From positions 47,942 through 111,941 of the forward strand of contig NZ_BAABFP010000004.1 in the NCBI RefSeq assembly GCF_039541115.1: a stretch of DNA of 64,000 nucleotides, read 5' to 3'. Positions within the stretch are counted from its first letter, which is position 1; each line of letters starts with the position of its first letter. The notes under the pieces were generated by a model. That model was not told the origin of the DNA and did no database searches. It was given only the letters and a program-made list of their open reading frames with translations. This document shows, one piece after another, positions 41,344 through 49,843 of the stretch. This stretch comes from Angustibacter luteus (GTDB lineage: Bacteria; Actinomycetota; Actinomycetes; Actinomycetales; Angustibacteraceae). The position numbers and the translations under genes are program-made.

Positions 41344-41765
41344 TCACCAACGTCTCGCTCACCACCGTGTACTGCCTCGACCAGGATGCCGCCCGCGACT
41401 TCTACGTCGACGTGCTCGGGTTCGAGCCCCGCGTCGACGTCAGCCTGGGTGGGTACCGCTGGGTGACCATCAGCCACCCCAACCAGCCCGAGCTCGAGCT
41501 GACCCTGATGACGCCGGGTCCCCCGCTGGACGACGACGCCGCGGCGTTCGTGCGGAGCCAGCTCGAGAAGGGTTCCCAGGGCGGTGTCGGCCTGCGCGTC
41601 GACGACTGCCAGCGGACCTTCGAGGAGCTGAGCGCCAAGGGCGTGACCTTCATGCAGGAGCCGGCCGAGCGCCCGTACGGCGTCGAGGCCGTCATGCGCG
41701 ACGTGTCCGGGAACTGGCTGGTGCTCGTCGAACCGCGCGAGTTCACCCCGGAGGACTTCGACTGA
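41340..41765 (+). CDS. VOC superfamily protein
   Basis: A 141-residue protein of the glyoxalase/dioxygenase fold. VYCLDQDAARDFYVDVLGFE opens the first module, and GVEAVMRDVSGNWLVLVEP closes the second. Operons of an AraC-type HTH protein and this type of VOC protein are common in actinobacteria. The ATG overlaps the regulator stop. The ligand is unknown. Confidence 0.85.
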   Translation: MITNVSLTTVYCLDQDAARDFYVDVLGFEPRVDVSLGGYRWVTISHPNQPELELTLMTPGPPLDDDAAAFVRSQLEKGSQGGVGLRVDDCQRTFEELSAKGVTFMQEPAERPYGVEAVMRDVSGNWLVLVEPREFTPEDFD

Positions 41766-41784
41766 CCGGTCGTAGGCTCAGGGG

Positions 41785-42405
41785 ATGGCCAGGTACTTCG
41801 ACGTCCACCCGCAGAACCCGCAACCGCGGGCCATCGCCCAGGTGACCGAGCTGTTGCGGCAGGACGCGCTCATCGCCTACCCGACGGACTCGTCGTACGC
41901 GCTGGGCTGCCGGATCGACTCCCCGGACGGCATCGAGCGGATCCGGCGCATCCGGAACCTCGACGACAAGCACCACTTCACGCTGGTGTGCGCGGACTTC
42001 TCGCAGTTCGGCCACCTGGTGCAGCTGAGCAACTCGGCGTTCCGGGCGATCAAGGCGGCGACTCCCGGGCCGTACACGTTCATCCTGCCCGCGACCAGCG
42101 AGGTGCCGCGCCGGCTCGCGCACCCGAAGAAGAAGACGGTGGGCGCCCGGATCCCGGACAACAACGTCGTGCGCGCGCTGCTCGCCGAGCTGGGCGAGCC
42201 GTTGCTGTCCAGCACCCTGCTGATGCCGGACGACGAGGAGCCGATGACCGACGGCTGGCAGATCAAGGAGGCGCTGGACCACGTCGTCGACGCCGTCCTG
42301 GACGCCGGGGACTGCGGGCTCGAGCCCACCACCGTCGTCGACTGGTCCGCGGGCTACCCCGAGGTCGTGCGAGTCGGCGCGGGAGACCCCTCGCGCTTCG
42401 AGTGA
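41785..42405 (+). CDS. Sua5/YciO/YrdC-domain protein
   Basis: A 206-residue YrdC-fold protein of the YciO subgroup: LIAYPTDSSYALGC for nucleotide binding, KHHFTLVCADFSQFG, and PGPYTFILPATSEVP. YciO relatives are related to the threonylcarbamoyladenylate synthase TsaC but lack proven activity in t6A synthesis. Its last 52 bases overlap the end of the convergent sigma-factor gene. Confidence 0.88.
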   Translation: MARYFDVHPQNPQPRAIAQVTELLRQDALIAYPTDSSYALGCRIDSPDGIERIRRIRNLDDKHHFTLVCADFSQFGHLVQLSNSAFRAIKAATPGPYTFILPATSEVPRRLAHPKKKTVGARIPDNNVVRALLAELGEPLLSSTLLMPDDEEPMTDGWQIKEALDHVVDAVLDAGDCGLEPTTVVDWSAGYPEVVRVGAGDPSRFE

Positions 42406-43598
42406 GCCCGCGCGTCGGCGCCGCGCGCACGCGCCGCCTGCCGGACCAGGTGATCGCGCTCGGCGACGGCCGTGGCCAGACGCGCGGCATCCGCGTACGC
42501 GGCCGCCGCGGCCGGCAGATCGCCGGCCAGCTCGTGCAGATGTCCTCGGACGGCGTGCCAGCGGTGCCGATCGCCGAGCACCTCGCGCAACCGCTCGGTC
42601 TCGCGCAGCCCGGTCACGGGGTCGAGCACGTGGCCGACCGCGACCGCACGCCCCAGCACCGCGGCGGGGTCCTGGTGCACCGGGTCATCGCTGAGCCCCA
42701 CGAGGTCGTCGTACCAGGCGAGGATCTGCGGCCAGTCGGTCTCCTCGGCGCTCACCGCGTCGTCGTGCAGGGCAGCGATCGCGGCCTCGATCTGGTAGCG
42801 GCCGGGACGCCGGGCGGCCAGCGCCGACTGCAGGACGCGCACGCCCTCGGCGATCTCACCGGCGTCCCACCGGCTGCGGTCCTGCCGATCCAGCGTGACG
42901 ATGCGCCCCTGCGGGTCGAGCCGCGCCGCGCGGCGGGCGTGGTTGAGGAGCATGAGTGCGAGCAACCCGCGCGCCTCCGGCTCCGCGGTGGCGAGCGTGA
43001 GCTGGCGACCGAGCCGGATCGCCTCGCCGGCCAGGTCCAGCCGTCCGCCGTGGCCGGCGGTGTAGACGAGGTAGAGCACGCGCAGCACGACCGCGAGGTC
43101 GCCCGGCTGGTCCAACCGGCGTCCCCGCAGCGCCCGCTTGGCCCGGCTGATCCGCTGCGCCATCGTCGCCTCGGGCACGTAGAAGGCGTCGGCGATCTCG
43201 CGCGTGGTGAGCCCACCGACGGCGCGCAGGCTCAGCGCCACCTGGGAGGCGGGCGGGAGGTCGGGGTGGCAGCAGCAGAAGAGCAGGAAGAGGGTGTCGT
43301 CACCGTCCTCGGTCGCGTCGGGCCGCGGCTCCGCCTCCGTCAGCACCTCGCGACGCCGTCGGGCGACCTCGCTGCGCCGGGCGTCGACCAGGCGTCGGGT
43401 CGCAACCGTCGTCAGCCAGGCGCGCGGGTCTCGGGGCGGCCGCTCCGACCACACCCGTAGTGCCTCCAGCAGGGCCTCCTGCAGCGCGTCCTCGGCGGCG
43501 TCGAAGTCCTCGCCCCGCCGGACCAGTCCCGCGAGCACCCGCGGGGCGAGGGCGCGCAGGGCGCCCTCGTCCAGCGGTGCGATGGGCTCGTCAGGCAC
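42354..43598 (-). CDS. ECF42-type RNA polymerase sigma factor with C-terminal helical extension
   Basis: A 414-residue sigma factor. Region 2 (about 18-80) has EDALQEALLEALRVW and WLTTVATRRLVDARR; region 4 (about 115-165) has SLRAVGGLTTREIADAFYVPEATMAQRISRAK. A long C-terminal extension of about 230 residues with helical TPR-like repeats (DUF6596) is typical of the ECF42 group, which replaces anti-sigma control with its own tail. The YCII-domain partner is encoded immediately upstream. GTG at 43598 is preferred. The last 52 bases are antisense to the Sua5-like gene. Confidence 0.88.
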   Translation of the reverse strand: MPDEPIAPLDEGALRALAPRVLAGLVRRGEDFDAAEDALQEALLEALRVWSERPPRDPRAWLTTVATRRLVDARRSEVARRRREVLTEAEPRPDATEDGDDTLFLLFCCCHPDLPPASQVALSLRAVGGLTTREIADAFYVPEATMAQRISRAKRALRGRRLDQPGDLAVVLRVLYLVYTAGHGGRLDLAGEAIRLGRQLTLATAEPEARGLLALMLLNHARRAARLDPQGRIVTLDRQDRSRWDAGEIAEGVRVLQSALAARRPGRYQIEAAIAALHDDAVSAEETDWPQILAWYDDLVGLSDDPVHQDPAAVLGRAVAVGHVLDPVTGLRETERLREVLGDRHRWHAVRGHLHELAGDLPAAAAAYADAARLATAVAERDHLVRQAARARGADARAHSKREGSPAPTRTTSG

Positions 43599-43603
43599 GC
43601 CGG

Positions 43604-44014
43604 TCAGTCGCTCGCCGGCAGGTCCGACATGACCTCTCGGACGTCGATCCACTCGTAGAGCGGCGTCCCGCCCGGGCCGGGCTCGGACGAGACGTACGCC
43701 GCGAGCTCGATCGCCCGCTCGTGCGACTCGACGTCGATCATGAACCAGCCCGCCGCGAGGTCGCTGGTCTCGGGCAGCAGCCCGTCGGTGGTGACCGGCG
43801 CGGCGCCCGGACCGCCGTAGCGCACCCAGGTGCGGGCCGGGGTCAGCGCCTGCGCGTCGACCCACTCACCGTTCTCCTTCAGCACGTCGTTGACGTGGCG
43901 CTGGAAGGTCATGTGCGCCTCGACGTCCTCGGGTGCCCACTCGTCCATCGGCGGGATCGGCTGGTACGGCGCCGGGCCGCCGCGGTAGTGCTTGAGAAGC
44001 AGGTACTTCGGCAT
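43604..44014 (-). CDS. YCII-domain (DGPF) protein
   Basis: A 136-residue protein of the YCII-related fold, beginning MPKYLLLKHYRGG and containing MTFQRHVNDVLKENGEWVDAQAL and GWFMIDVESHERAIELA. Such proteins are the standard partners of ECF42 sigma factors. The sigma gene starts 5 bases after its stop. Function is not established; the two are probably a linked regulator and effector. Confidence 0.88.
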   Translation of the reverse strand: MPKYLLLKHYRGGPAPYQPIPPMDEWAPEDVEAHMTFQRHVNDVLKENGEWVDAQALTPARTWVRYGGPGAAPVTTDGLLPETSDLAAGWFMIDVESHERAIELAAYVSSEPGPGGTPLYEWIDVREVMSDLPASD

Positions 44015-44144
44015 CGTGTGTCTCCTCGTCCGGGGCCGCGCCTGTCGTGGCCCTTCACCTGGTGAGCGGAGCCGGTCCGCGGTTCTCGACATGCGATCTC
44101 GACATAGAACCAGTGGGCCCGCCGCCCGAGCACCCTCGGGCGAG

Positions 44145-45818
44145 TCAGTGCCGGGACAGGATGGACTCGAGGTCCGCGCCCACCGGCAGCGCGCCGTACT
44201 CGTGGTTGCGGTCCGGGCCGAGCCGCGCCTCGACGAAGGCCGAGCTCGTGGCGGACGGTGCGAAGCGGGTGAGCAGGCTCGCCTGCAGGCCCAGGGCCAT
44301 CGCCTCGACCAGGCCCCGCGCGCCCCGCTGAGCCGCAGCGCTCGCCGGGTCGACTGCGAGCTCGCGCACCCGCCGTCCGGTCAGGTCGAGGTGCGCGTCG
44401 AGGACCGGGTGGCCCCCGCGCGCCAGCTCGAGCTCGGCGGCGAAGGCCTCGGCGCTCGCCGGTTCGCGAGCGAGGGCTCGCAGGACGTCCAGCGCGATGA
44501 CGTTGCCGGAGCCCTCCCAGATCGCCATCACGGGCTGCTCGCGGTAGCGCCGCGCCAGCGGGAAGTCCTCGGTGTACCCGTTGCCGCCCAGGCACTCCAT
44601 GGCCTCGTAGGCGTGGTGCGGCCCGCGCTTGCAGATCCAGTACTTCGCGACGGCGGTGGCCAGCCGCCGGAAGGCCTGCTCGGCGTCGTCCGCGTCCTCG
44701 TCGTGCGCCCGGGCCAGCCGCAGCGCAGTCAGGGTCGCAGCCTCTGACTCCAGCGCGAGGTCGGCCAGCACCGCGGTCATCGCCGGCTGCTCGGCCAGGA
44801 CCCGGCCGAAGGTCGTCCGGTGCCGGGCGTGCCAGATCGCCTCGGCGACGCCCTGGCGCATCCCGGCCGTCGAGCCCAGCACGCAGTCCAGCCGGGTGCG
44901 CGCGACCATCTCGATGATCGTCCGGACGCCGCGGCCGGGCTCGCCGATGAGCACCCCGACCGTGCCGTCCAGCTCGATCTCGGACGACGCGTTCGACTTG
45001 TTGCCCAGCTTGTCCTTGAGCCGCTGGATGCGGAACACGTTGCGGGTGCCGTCGGGGAGCATGCGGGGCAGCAGGAAGCACGAAAGCCCTTCTCCAGCAG
45101 CGCCTTTCGCCTGGGCGAGCACCAGGAACGCGTCCGACATCGGGGCCGAGCAGAACCACTTGTGGCCGGTCAGCCGGTACTCCGCGCCCGGTCCGCCCTG
45201 GCCGGCCGGGATCGCGACGGTGGTGTTCGCCCGGACGTCGGACCCGCCCTGCTTCTCCGTCATCGCCATGCCGAACAGTGCGGACGGCTTGCCCGCGGTC
45301 GCGAGCGCCGGGTCGTAGCTGCGGGCGAGCACCCGCGGTAGCCACTGCGCGGCGACCTCGGGCTGCACGGCGAGTGAGGGCACCGCGGCGTGGGTCATGG
45401 ACACCGGGCAGGCGTGCCCGGGCTCGACCTGGCTGAACAGCATGAACGTGGCCGCGCGAGCGACGTTCGCGCCCGGCCGTGGCTGGGCCCAGGCACTGGT
45501 GTGCGCGCCGTGCGCGACGGCGTCCGCGATGATCCGGTGGTACGCCGGGTGGTACTCGACGTGGTCGACCCGGTTCCCCCACCGGTCGAAGGGGTGCAGC
45601 GTCGGGACGTTCGTGTTCGCCAGGTCCGCGTCGTGCTGGAACGACGCGCTGCCAACGAGGTGGCCGACGACGCTCAGCTCCTCGGCGGCCCAGGCCGCGT
45701 CGTGCCGCTCGACCGCCTCGGCCAGGACGAGGTTCGTCGCGTACTCGTCGACGTCCGTCCGCGGCGGTGGCTGGTTCGCGACCTCGTGGGTGAGGTGCGG
45801 GGTCGGCCGGCTGCTCAC
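44145..45818 (-). CDS. AidB-like acyl-CoA dehydrogenase
   Basis: A 557-residue flavoprotein of the AidB branch of acyl-CoA dehydrogenases: the N-terminal SRPTPHLTHEVANQPPP, MTEKQGGSDVRANTT and CLGGNGYTEDFPLARRYRE are hallmarks. It has the extra C-terminal helical domain of AidB. In E. coli AidB belongs to the response to alkylation damage; here no ada or alk genes are nearby, so a lipid-catabolic role remains possible. AGGAG precedes the GTG at 45818; the longer frame reaches into the palindrome and is not coding. Confidence 0.9.
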   Translation of the reverse strand: MSSRPTPHLTHEVANQPPPRTDVDEYATNLVLAEAVERHDAAWAAEELSVVGHLVGSASFQHDADLANTNVPTLHPFDRWGNRVDHVEYHPAYHRIIADAVAHGAHTSAWAQPRPGANVARAATFMLFSQVEPGHACPVSMTHAAVPSLAVQPEVAAQWLPRVLARSYDPALATAGKPSALFGMAMTEKQGGSDVRANTTVAIPAGQGGPGAEYRLTGHKWFCSAPMSDAFLVLAQAKGAAGEGLSCFLLPRMLPDGTRNVFRIQRLKDKLGNKSNASSEIELDGTVGVLIGEPGRGVRTIIEMVARTRLDCVLGSTAGMRQGVAEAIWHARHRTTFGRVLAEQPAMTAVLADLALESEAATLTALRLARAHDEDADDAEQAFRRLATAVAKYWICKRGPHHAYEAMECLGGNGYTEDFPLARRYREQPVMAIWEGSGNVIALDVLRALAREPASAEAFAAELELARGGHPVLDAHLDLTGRRVRELAVDPASAAAQRGARGLVEAMALGLQASLLTRFAPSATSSAFVEARLGPDRNHEYGALPVGADLESILSRH

Positions 45819-45900
45819 ACGTCGCTCCTGGTGTCGTCGAACGGCGGCCAGGTTAGCCGACGCCTCCGCGCACCAGCCCCTCCAACCGCCACCCCACCTC

Positions 45901-45961
45901 GCACCATTCGCGCTTGACGTGGCCATGAGGGGCCCATAGCCACGCGTAGCGCGAATGGTGC
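45901..45961. repeat. 61-bp palindrome downstream of flotillin gene
   Basis: Arms of about 29 bases: GCACCATTCGCGCT at the left end and AGCGCGAATGGTGC at the right, with a mismatched middle and GTGGCC/AGCCAC continuing the stem. It lies after the flotillin stop and before the AidB-like gene, both on the minus strand, and likely ends the flotillin transcript. Confidence 0.7.
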
Positions 45962-45978
45962 GGGAGCGGGAGCTTGGG

Positions 45979-47478
45979 TCAGGGCTTGGCGACCGTGCCG
46001 TTCGTGGACCCGCCGGACGGTGCCGCGTCGTCCTGCTGGCCGAGCACGCCACCAAGCGCTGCGCCGAGGTCGAAGCCGGTGGTGTCCTGGACCAGCTGCA
46101 ACGTCTGCATCAGGTTGTTGGACACCGCCTTCGGCAGCGCACCGGCGCCCTCCTGCGAGATCACCGTGAGCTTGTCGATGGCGCCCATCGGGGCGGCGAG
46201 CTCGTGCGCGACCTTCGGCAGCACCTCCACCAGCATCTGCAGGGTCGCGGCCTGGTTGTAGCTCGCGTAGGCGTCGGCCTTCTTCTGCATGGCCTCGGCC
46301 TCCGCCGACCCGGTCGCAGCGATCGCCGCGGCCTGCGCCTCACCCTCGGCTCGGACGGCGTCCGCGGTGGCGACCCGACGGGCCTTCTCGGCCTCACCGC
46401 GCTTGGCGCCCTCGATCGCGTCGGCCTGGGCGAGCGCGGTACGCCGGTCCAGCTCGGCCTGACCGGACAACCGGGCCTGCTCGGCGGCGGCCTCGGCCTC
46501 GGCGATGGCCCGGGACCGGGACGCCTGGGCCTCCTGCTCGACCTTGTACCGGGCGGCGTCGGCGGGCTTGCGGACCTCGGTGTCGAGCTGGCGCTCGGTC
46601 AGTGCCGCCTGCCGCTCGGCCACCTTCTCCTGCTCGGTCAGCACCGCCTGCTGACGGTCGGCCGCCGCCAGCGGGCCGGCGGCGTCCGCCTGGGCCTGCG
46701 CCGCGTCGGTCTCGGCCTTGATGACGGCCTTGCGCAGGGTCAGCTCGCGCTGGGAATCCGCGATCTGCTGCTCGGTGCTGAGGCGCGCCGCCTCGGACGC
46801 GCGGTAGGCCTCCGCCTCGGCGATGGACGCGCGCTGGCTGACCAGCGCCTGCTCGGGGCGACCGAGGTCGCGCAGGTAGGTGCCGTCGTCCGTGATGTCC
46901 TGGATCTGGAAGGTGTCCAGCACCAGACCCTGACCGGTCAGCGAGGACTCGGACTCCTCGGCGACCTTGGTGGCGAAGGCCGCCCGGTCCCGGATGATCT
47001 GCTCGACGGTCAGGCCGCCGACGATGGAGCGCAGGGCGCCTGACAGGGTCTCCTGGGTGAAGGTGTCGATGTTCGACTGCTGGCCCAGGAACCGTTGTGC
47101 CGCAGCGCGGATCGCGTCCTCGGTGCCGCCGACCTTGACGATCGCCACGCCCTCCAGGTTGAGCTGGATGCCCTGGGCGGAGACGGCGCCGCGGATCTGC
47201 AGCGGGATGCGGCGGGCGGACAGGTCGACGCTGAAGGCCTTCTTCACGAACGGGACGACGAAGACGCCGGCACCCATCACGACCTTCTGACCGGTCAGGT
47301 CGCGGATCACGTCGCCGGTGCTCGGGTCACGGCGCTCCTTGCCCTTCGACCCGGTGACGATGATCGCCTCGTTCGGCCCGGCGATGCGGTAGCGCTTGAC
47401 CACGATGCCGATCGCGATGACGGCGACGACGACCAGCATCAGGACCGACAGAACCGTCGGGGAGCTGAAGACACTCAT
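45979..47478 (-). CDS. floT: Flotillin-like SPFH-domain protein
   Basis: A 499-residue membrane-associated scaffold. A single membrane segment (about 8-28) precedes the SPFH/PHB domain (about 30-200) with GPNEAIIVTG and GLTVEQIIRDR. A long Ala/Glu/Gln-rich coiled coil (about 205-420) follows, then a Gly/Ala-rich end. This matches FloT/YuaG, which organises membrane microdomains. The NfeD-type partner is encoded upstream on the same strand. Confidence 0.92.
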   Translation of the reverse strand: MSVFSSPTVLSVLMLVVVAVIAIGIVVKRYRIAGPNEAIIVTGSKGKERRDPSTGDVIRDLTGQKVVMGAGVFVVPFVKKAFSVDLSARRIPLQIRGAVSAQGIQLNLEGVAIVKVGGTEDAIRAAAQRFLGQQSNIDTFTQETLSGALRSIVGGLTVEQIIRDRAAFATKVAEESESSLTGQGLVLDTFQIQDITDDGTYLRDLGRPEQALVSQRASIAEAEAYRASEAARLSTEQQIADSQRELTLRKAVIKAETDAAQAQADAAGPLAAADRQQAVLTEQEKVAERQAALTERQLDTEVRKPADAARYKVEQEAQASRSRAIAEAEAAAEQARLSGQAELDRRTALAQADAIEGAKRGEAEKARRVATADAVRAEGEAQAAAIAATGSAEAEAMQKKADAYASYNQAATLQMLVEVLPKVAHELAAPMGAIDKLTVISQEGAGALPKAVSNNLMQTLQLVQDTTGFDLGAALGGVLGQQDDAAPSGGSTNGTVAKP

Positions 47479-47568
47479 GAGGGGTGACTCACTTTCGGGT
47501 GGGTCGCGGACGCGGGTGGCGTCGGCGAGGTCAGGTGGAACGAAGACGTGGGACGGCGAGCGGCCGGG

Positions 47569-48069
47569 TCAGGCGCGGGCGGTGACCCGCACGGAGGTGC
47601 TCGACAGCACCTCGGTCACCTCGACCGTCGTGCCGGCCAGCACCGCGGCCGCCGACCGGGCGTTGAGCTTGTGCGGCGCGCCGGCGAGGCGCACCGAGAT
47701 CTCACCCAGGCCGTCGGCCGGGATGGCCGTCACGACCGTGCCGGTGAGCCCGACCAGGTCGAGCGAGCGCGGGGTCGCATCGGTCGCCGTCCGGACCATG
47801 CTCCGGGTGACCACGGCAACGAGGGCACCGAGCAGCAGACCCGCACCCAGGCCGGCCAGGCAGGCGACGCCGGTGCCGGCACCCGCGCTGGACACGATGG
47901 CGCCCATCGCCCCGAAGGCCGTCACGAACGCGCCCAGGGCCGGGCCTGAGATGACGTCACCACCGGGCAGGTCGAACGACGGCAAGACCGAGTCGAGCAC
48001 GCCGTCCAGCAGCAACGAACCCAGCAGCAGGACCAGGCCCGCGGCGCCGACGATCAGGAAAACCAGCAC
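47569..48069 (-). CDS. NfeD-like membrane protein, flotillin partner
   Basis: A 166-residue protein with three hydrophobic segments (about 1-22, 35-60, 62-85) and a C-terminal OB-fold domain starting LVGLTGTVVTAIPADGLGEI. This is the short NfeD/YuaF form without the ClpP-like protease domain. It lies 90 bases upstream of the flotillin gene, as in other bacteria. The GTG at 48069 is chosen since the membrane segment starts there and GGAAGG precedes it; a start at 48105 is possible. Confidence 0.85.
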   Translation of the reverse strand: MLVFLIVGAAGLVLLLGSLLLDGVLDSVLPSFDLPGGDVISGPALGAFVTAFGAMGAIVSSAGAGTGVACLAGLGAGLLLGALVAVVTRSMVRTATDATPRSLDLVGLTGTVVTAIPADGLGEISVRLAGAPHKLNARSAAAVLAGTTVEVTEVLSSTSVRVTARA

Positions 48070-48182
48070 GGTAGTGCCTTCCAGGAGGGGGAGTGCGGGT
48101 CGCACTCCTCAACGGTGACGGTGCTGGGACGCCGCCCGGTGGCCGCTGGTTCCAGCGACACCCGAACGGCGCAGCGGGCGCG

Positions 48183-49274
48183 TCAGCGGGCGGTGCCGCC
48201 GTCCTGCTGGCAGACCTGCGCGGCCACGAGGCGCAGGGCCGGGCCGAGGTCGACGTAGCTGGTCGACCAGCCGATCGGGGAGTCGTCACCGATGGGCAGA
48301 CCGGCCAGCGCGAGCTCACCAGCGTCGCCCAGCTTCGCCGGCGCCAGGCAGTGCGCCACCGACAGCCGGACCGACACCCGCTGGGTCGCGCCGGCGGGAA
48401 GCCGGACGGGCAGGTCCGGCGTGGTCACGAACGTGAGGCCGAGCCCCGACGTGTCGGCCGGCACCGGCTCCAGTCCCCCGTTGCTCGAGTTGGCGATGAG
48501 CTCACCGGGCCGGGGACGGATCGTGGACTCGGTGGAGACGGACACCGCGATCGACTGGTCGCTGTTGTTGGTGAGCACGAGCGTCGGGGCGGTCACGGGC
48601 CCGGTCAGGGACGCCAGGAAGCGGTGACGAGCGTCGGACAACGGCGCGCAGCCCTCCTGGGCGGCCATCCGGTACTCCTCGAGCTGGGCGTCCTTGACGG
48701 GGATGGCGTGCAGCACCCCGTCGTCCGACCTCACGGGCACCTTGGGCACCATCGTCGTGCCGGCCCGGCAGTCGACCGCGACGACGACGGGCACCTGGTG
48801 CAGCTGCCCCGGGTGGATCGCCACGTCGGCCGGCAGCATCGTGACCGTCTCACCGGGCTTCGGCCCGCTGCCCGAGGCAGGGGTCGCGACGACCGAGATC
48901 GTCCCGACGCCGAGGTTGAGCACCCGGACCTGCAGCCGCGCCGTGGCCACGCCGGTGGCCGGGTCCGCCTCGAGGGTCGTGCTGCCGTCGGTGGTGGCCA
49001 GAACCGCCAGGCGAGCGGTCTCGGCCGCGCTCGGCGCACGGTCCCGCTGGGCCCCGTCGGCCCAGGCTCCGGCCGCGAGCCCGGCGACAAGAGCGACGAC
49101 GGCGACGACGGCCGTCCTGGCGCCGCGCCGCCCCGGACCGCGCCTGAGGCGGGGCTGGGACGTCGGGCCGGACAGGTCAGTGAGGTCGGTGACCTCGACG
49201 GCACCGGGCAGCGGTGCCTCGGCCGCGTCACCGCGGCGGGCAGGCGTCCGGTCGTCGAGCACCTCGTACCCCAT
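48183..49274 (-). CDS. Hypothetical membrane-anchored protein with beta-rich extracellular part
   Basis: A 363-residue protein with a cytoplasmic start of about 55 residues, one membrane segment (about 55-75, after GRRGART) and a large extracytoplasmic region. That region consists of alternating beta-strand patterns, with a few cysteines (VDCRAG, EGCAPL, AHCLAP, QVCQQD) that may pair. It probably folds as Ig-like domains. No family is recognised. ATG at 49274 (MGYEVLDD) is preferred over GTG at 49295. It lies upstream of the NfeD-flotillin pair on the same strand with a 113-base gap. Confidence 0.6.
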   Translation of the reverse strand: MGYEVLDDRTPARRGDAAEAPLPGAVEVTDLTDLSGPTSQPRLRRGPGRRGARTAVVAVVALVAGLAAGAWADGAQRDRAPSAAETARLAVLATTDGSTTLEADPATGVATARLQVRVLNLGVGTISVVATPASGSGPKPGETVTMLPADVAIHPGQLHQVPVVVAVDCRAGTTMVPKVPVRSDDGVLHAIPVKDAQLEEYRMAAQEGCAPLSDARHRFLASLTGPVTAPTLVLTNNSDQSIAVSVSTESTIRPRPGELIANSSNGGLEPVPADTSGLGLTFVTTPDLPVRLPAGATQRVSVRLSVAHCLAPAKLGDAGELALAGLPIGDDSPIGWSTSYVDLGPALRLVAAQVCQQDGGTAR

Positions 49275-49317
49275 GCTCGGAGTATCGCCGATCACGCGCG
49301 CGGTGGCAGCAGACGAA

Positions 49318-49345
49318 GAAGGCCCCCACCGAGGTGGGGGCCTTC
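49318..49345 (-). terminator. Rho-independent terminator of the cold-shock gene
   Basis: GAAGGCCCCCACC and GGTGGGGGCCTTC form a perfect 13-base stem with a very short loop. On the minus strand it is followed by the T-rich TTCGTCTGCT. It starts 16 bases after the csp stop. Confidence 0.85.
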
Positions 49346-49360
49346 TCGCGTGAGGTCAGG

Positions 49361-49564
49361 TCAGGCGACGGTGACGTTCTCCGCCTGCGGGCCCTTGGGG
49401 CCCTGCGTGATGTCGAACTCCACGCGCTGGTTCTCGTCGAGCGAACGGTAGCCGTCGCTCTGAATCGCCGAGTAGTGCACGAAGACGTCGGCGCCGCCGC
49501 CGTCCTGAGCAATGAAGCCGAAGCCCTTCTCAGCGTTGAACCACTTCACGGAACCCTGTGCCAT
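49361..49564 (-). CDS. cspA: Cold-shock domain protein
   Basis: A 67-residue nucleic-acid-binding protein with RNP1 KGFGFIA and RNP2 [15 protein letters not shown] at the start and the usual GPQAENVTV end. It is an RNA chaperone for growth and cold adaptation. GAAGGAG precedes the ATG. The upstream gap of about 220 bases to the next palindrome may hold a long leader, common for csp genes, but no structure is obvious by eye. Confidence 0.96.
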   Translation of the reverse strand: MAQGSVKWFNAEKGFGFIAQDGGGADVFVHYSAIQSDGYRSLDENQRVEFDITQGPKGPQAENVTVA

Positions 49565-49787
49565 GTCGTCTCCTTCAGGGGACGTAATGCGATCGGCACT
49601 GTGCCGACCTGGTGCTGGTCATGCATCCAGACGTTGGAGGCAGACCCGCTACATGGGGGTGCCTGTGAACATCGGTGGTGGGAGCAGATACGCCACCCAC
49701 ACCATCGATCAACGAAAGAGATCGAAACTGCAGCCCCATTAGCCTCCCATGCCGAAGGGCCGAATGGGAAACGGACCCCACCCAAAT

Positions 49788-49833
49788 CAGAGAAACGGGG
49801 CACGGAGGACGGCTCTGGTGCCCCACTTCTCTG
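49788..49833. repeat. 46-bp palindromic repeat, copy 3
   Basis: Arms CAGAGAAACGGGGCAC and GTGCCCCACTTCTCTG match at 14 of 16 positions, with GTCT after the right arm, as in copies 1 and 2. It lies 10 bases after the stop of the luciferase-like oxidoreductase gene (minus strand). The rest of the gap up to the csp start shows no gene. Confidence 0.8.
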
Positions 49834-49843
49834 GTCTCAACGC

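Noticed and set aside
49565..49787. Possible gene or riboswitch upstream of the cold-shock gene
   Set aside because: No open frame with coding character and no recognisable conserved RNA; probably a leader region and terminator spacer.
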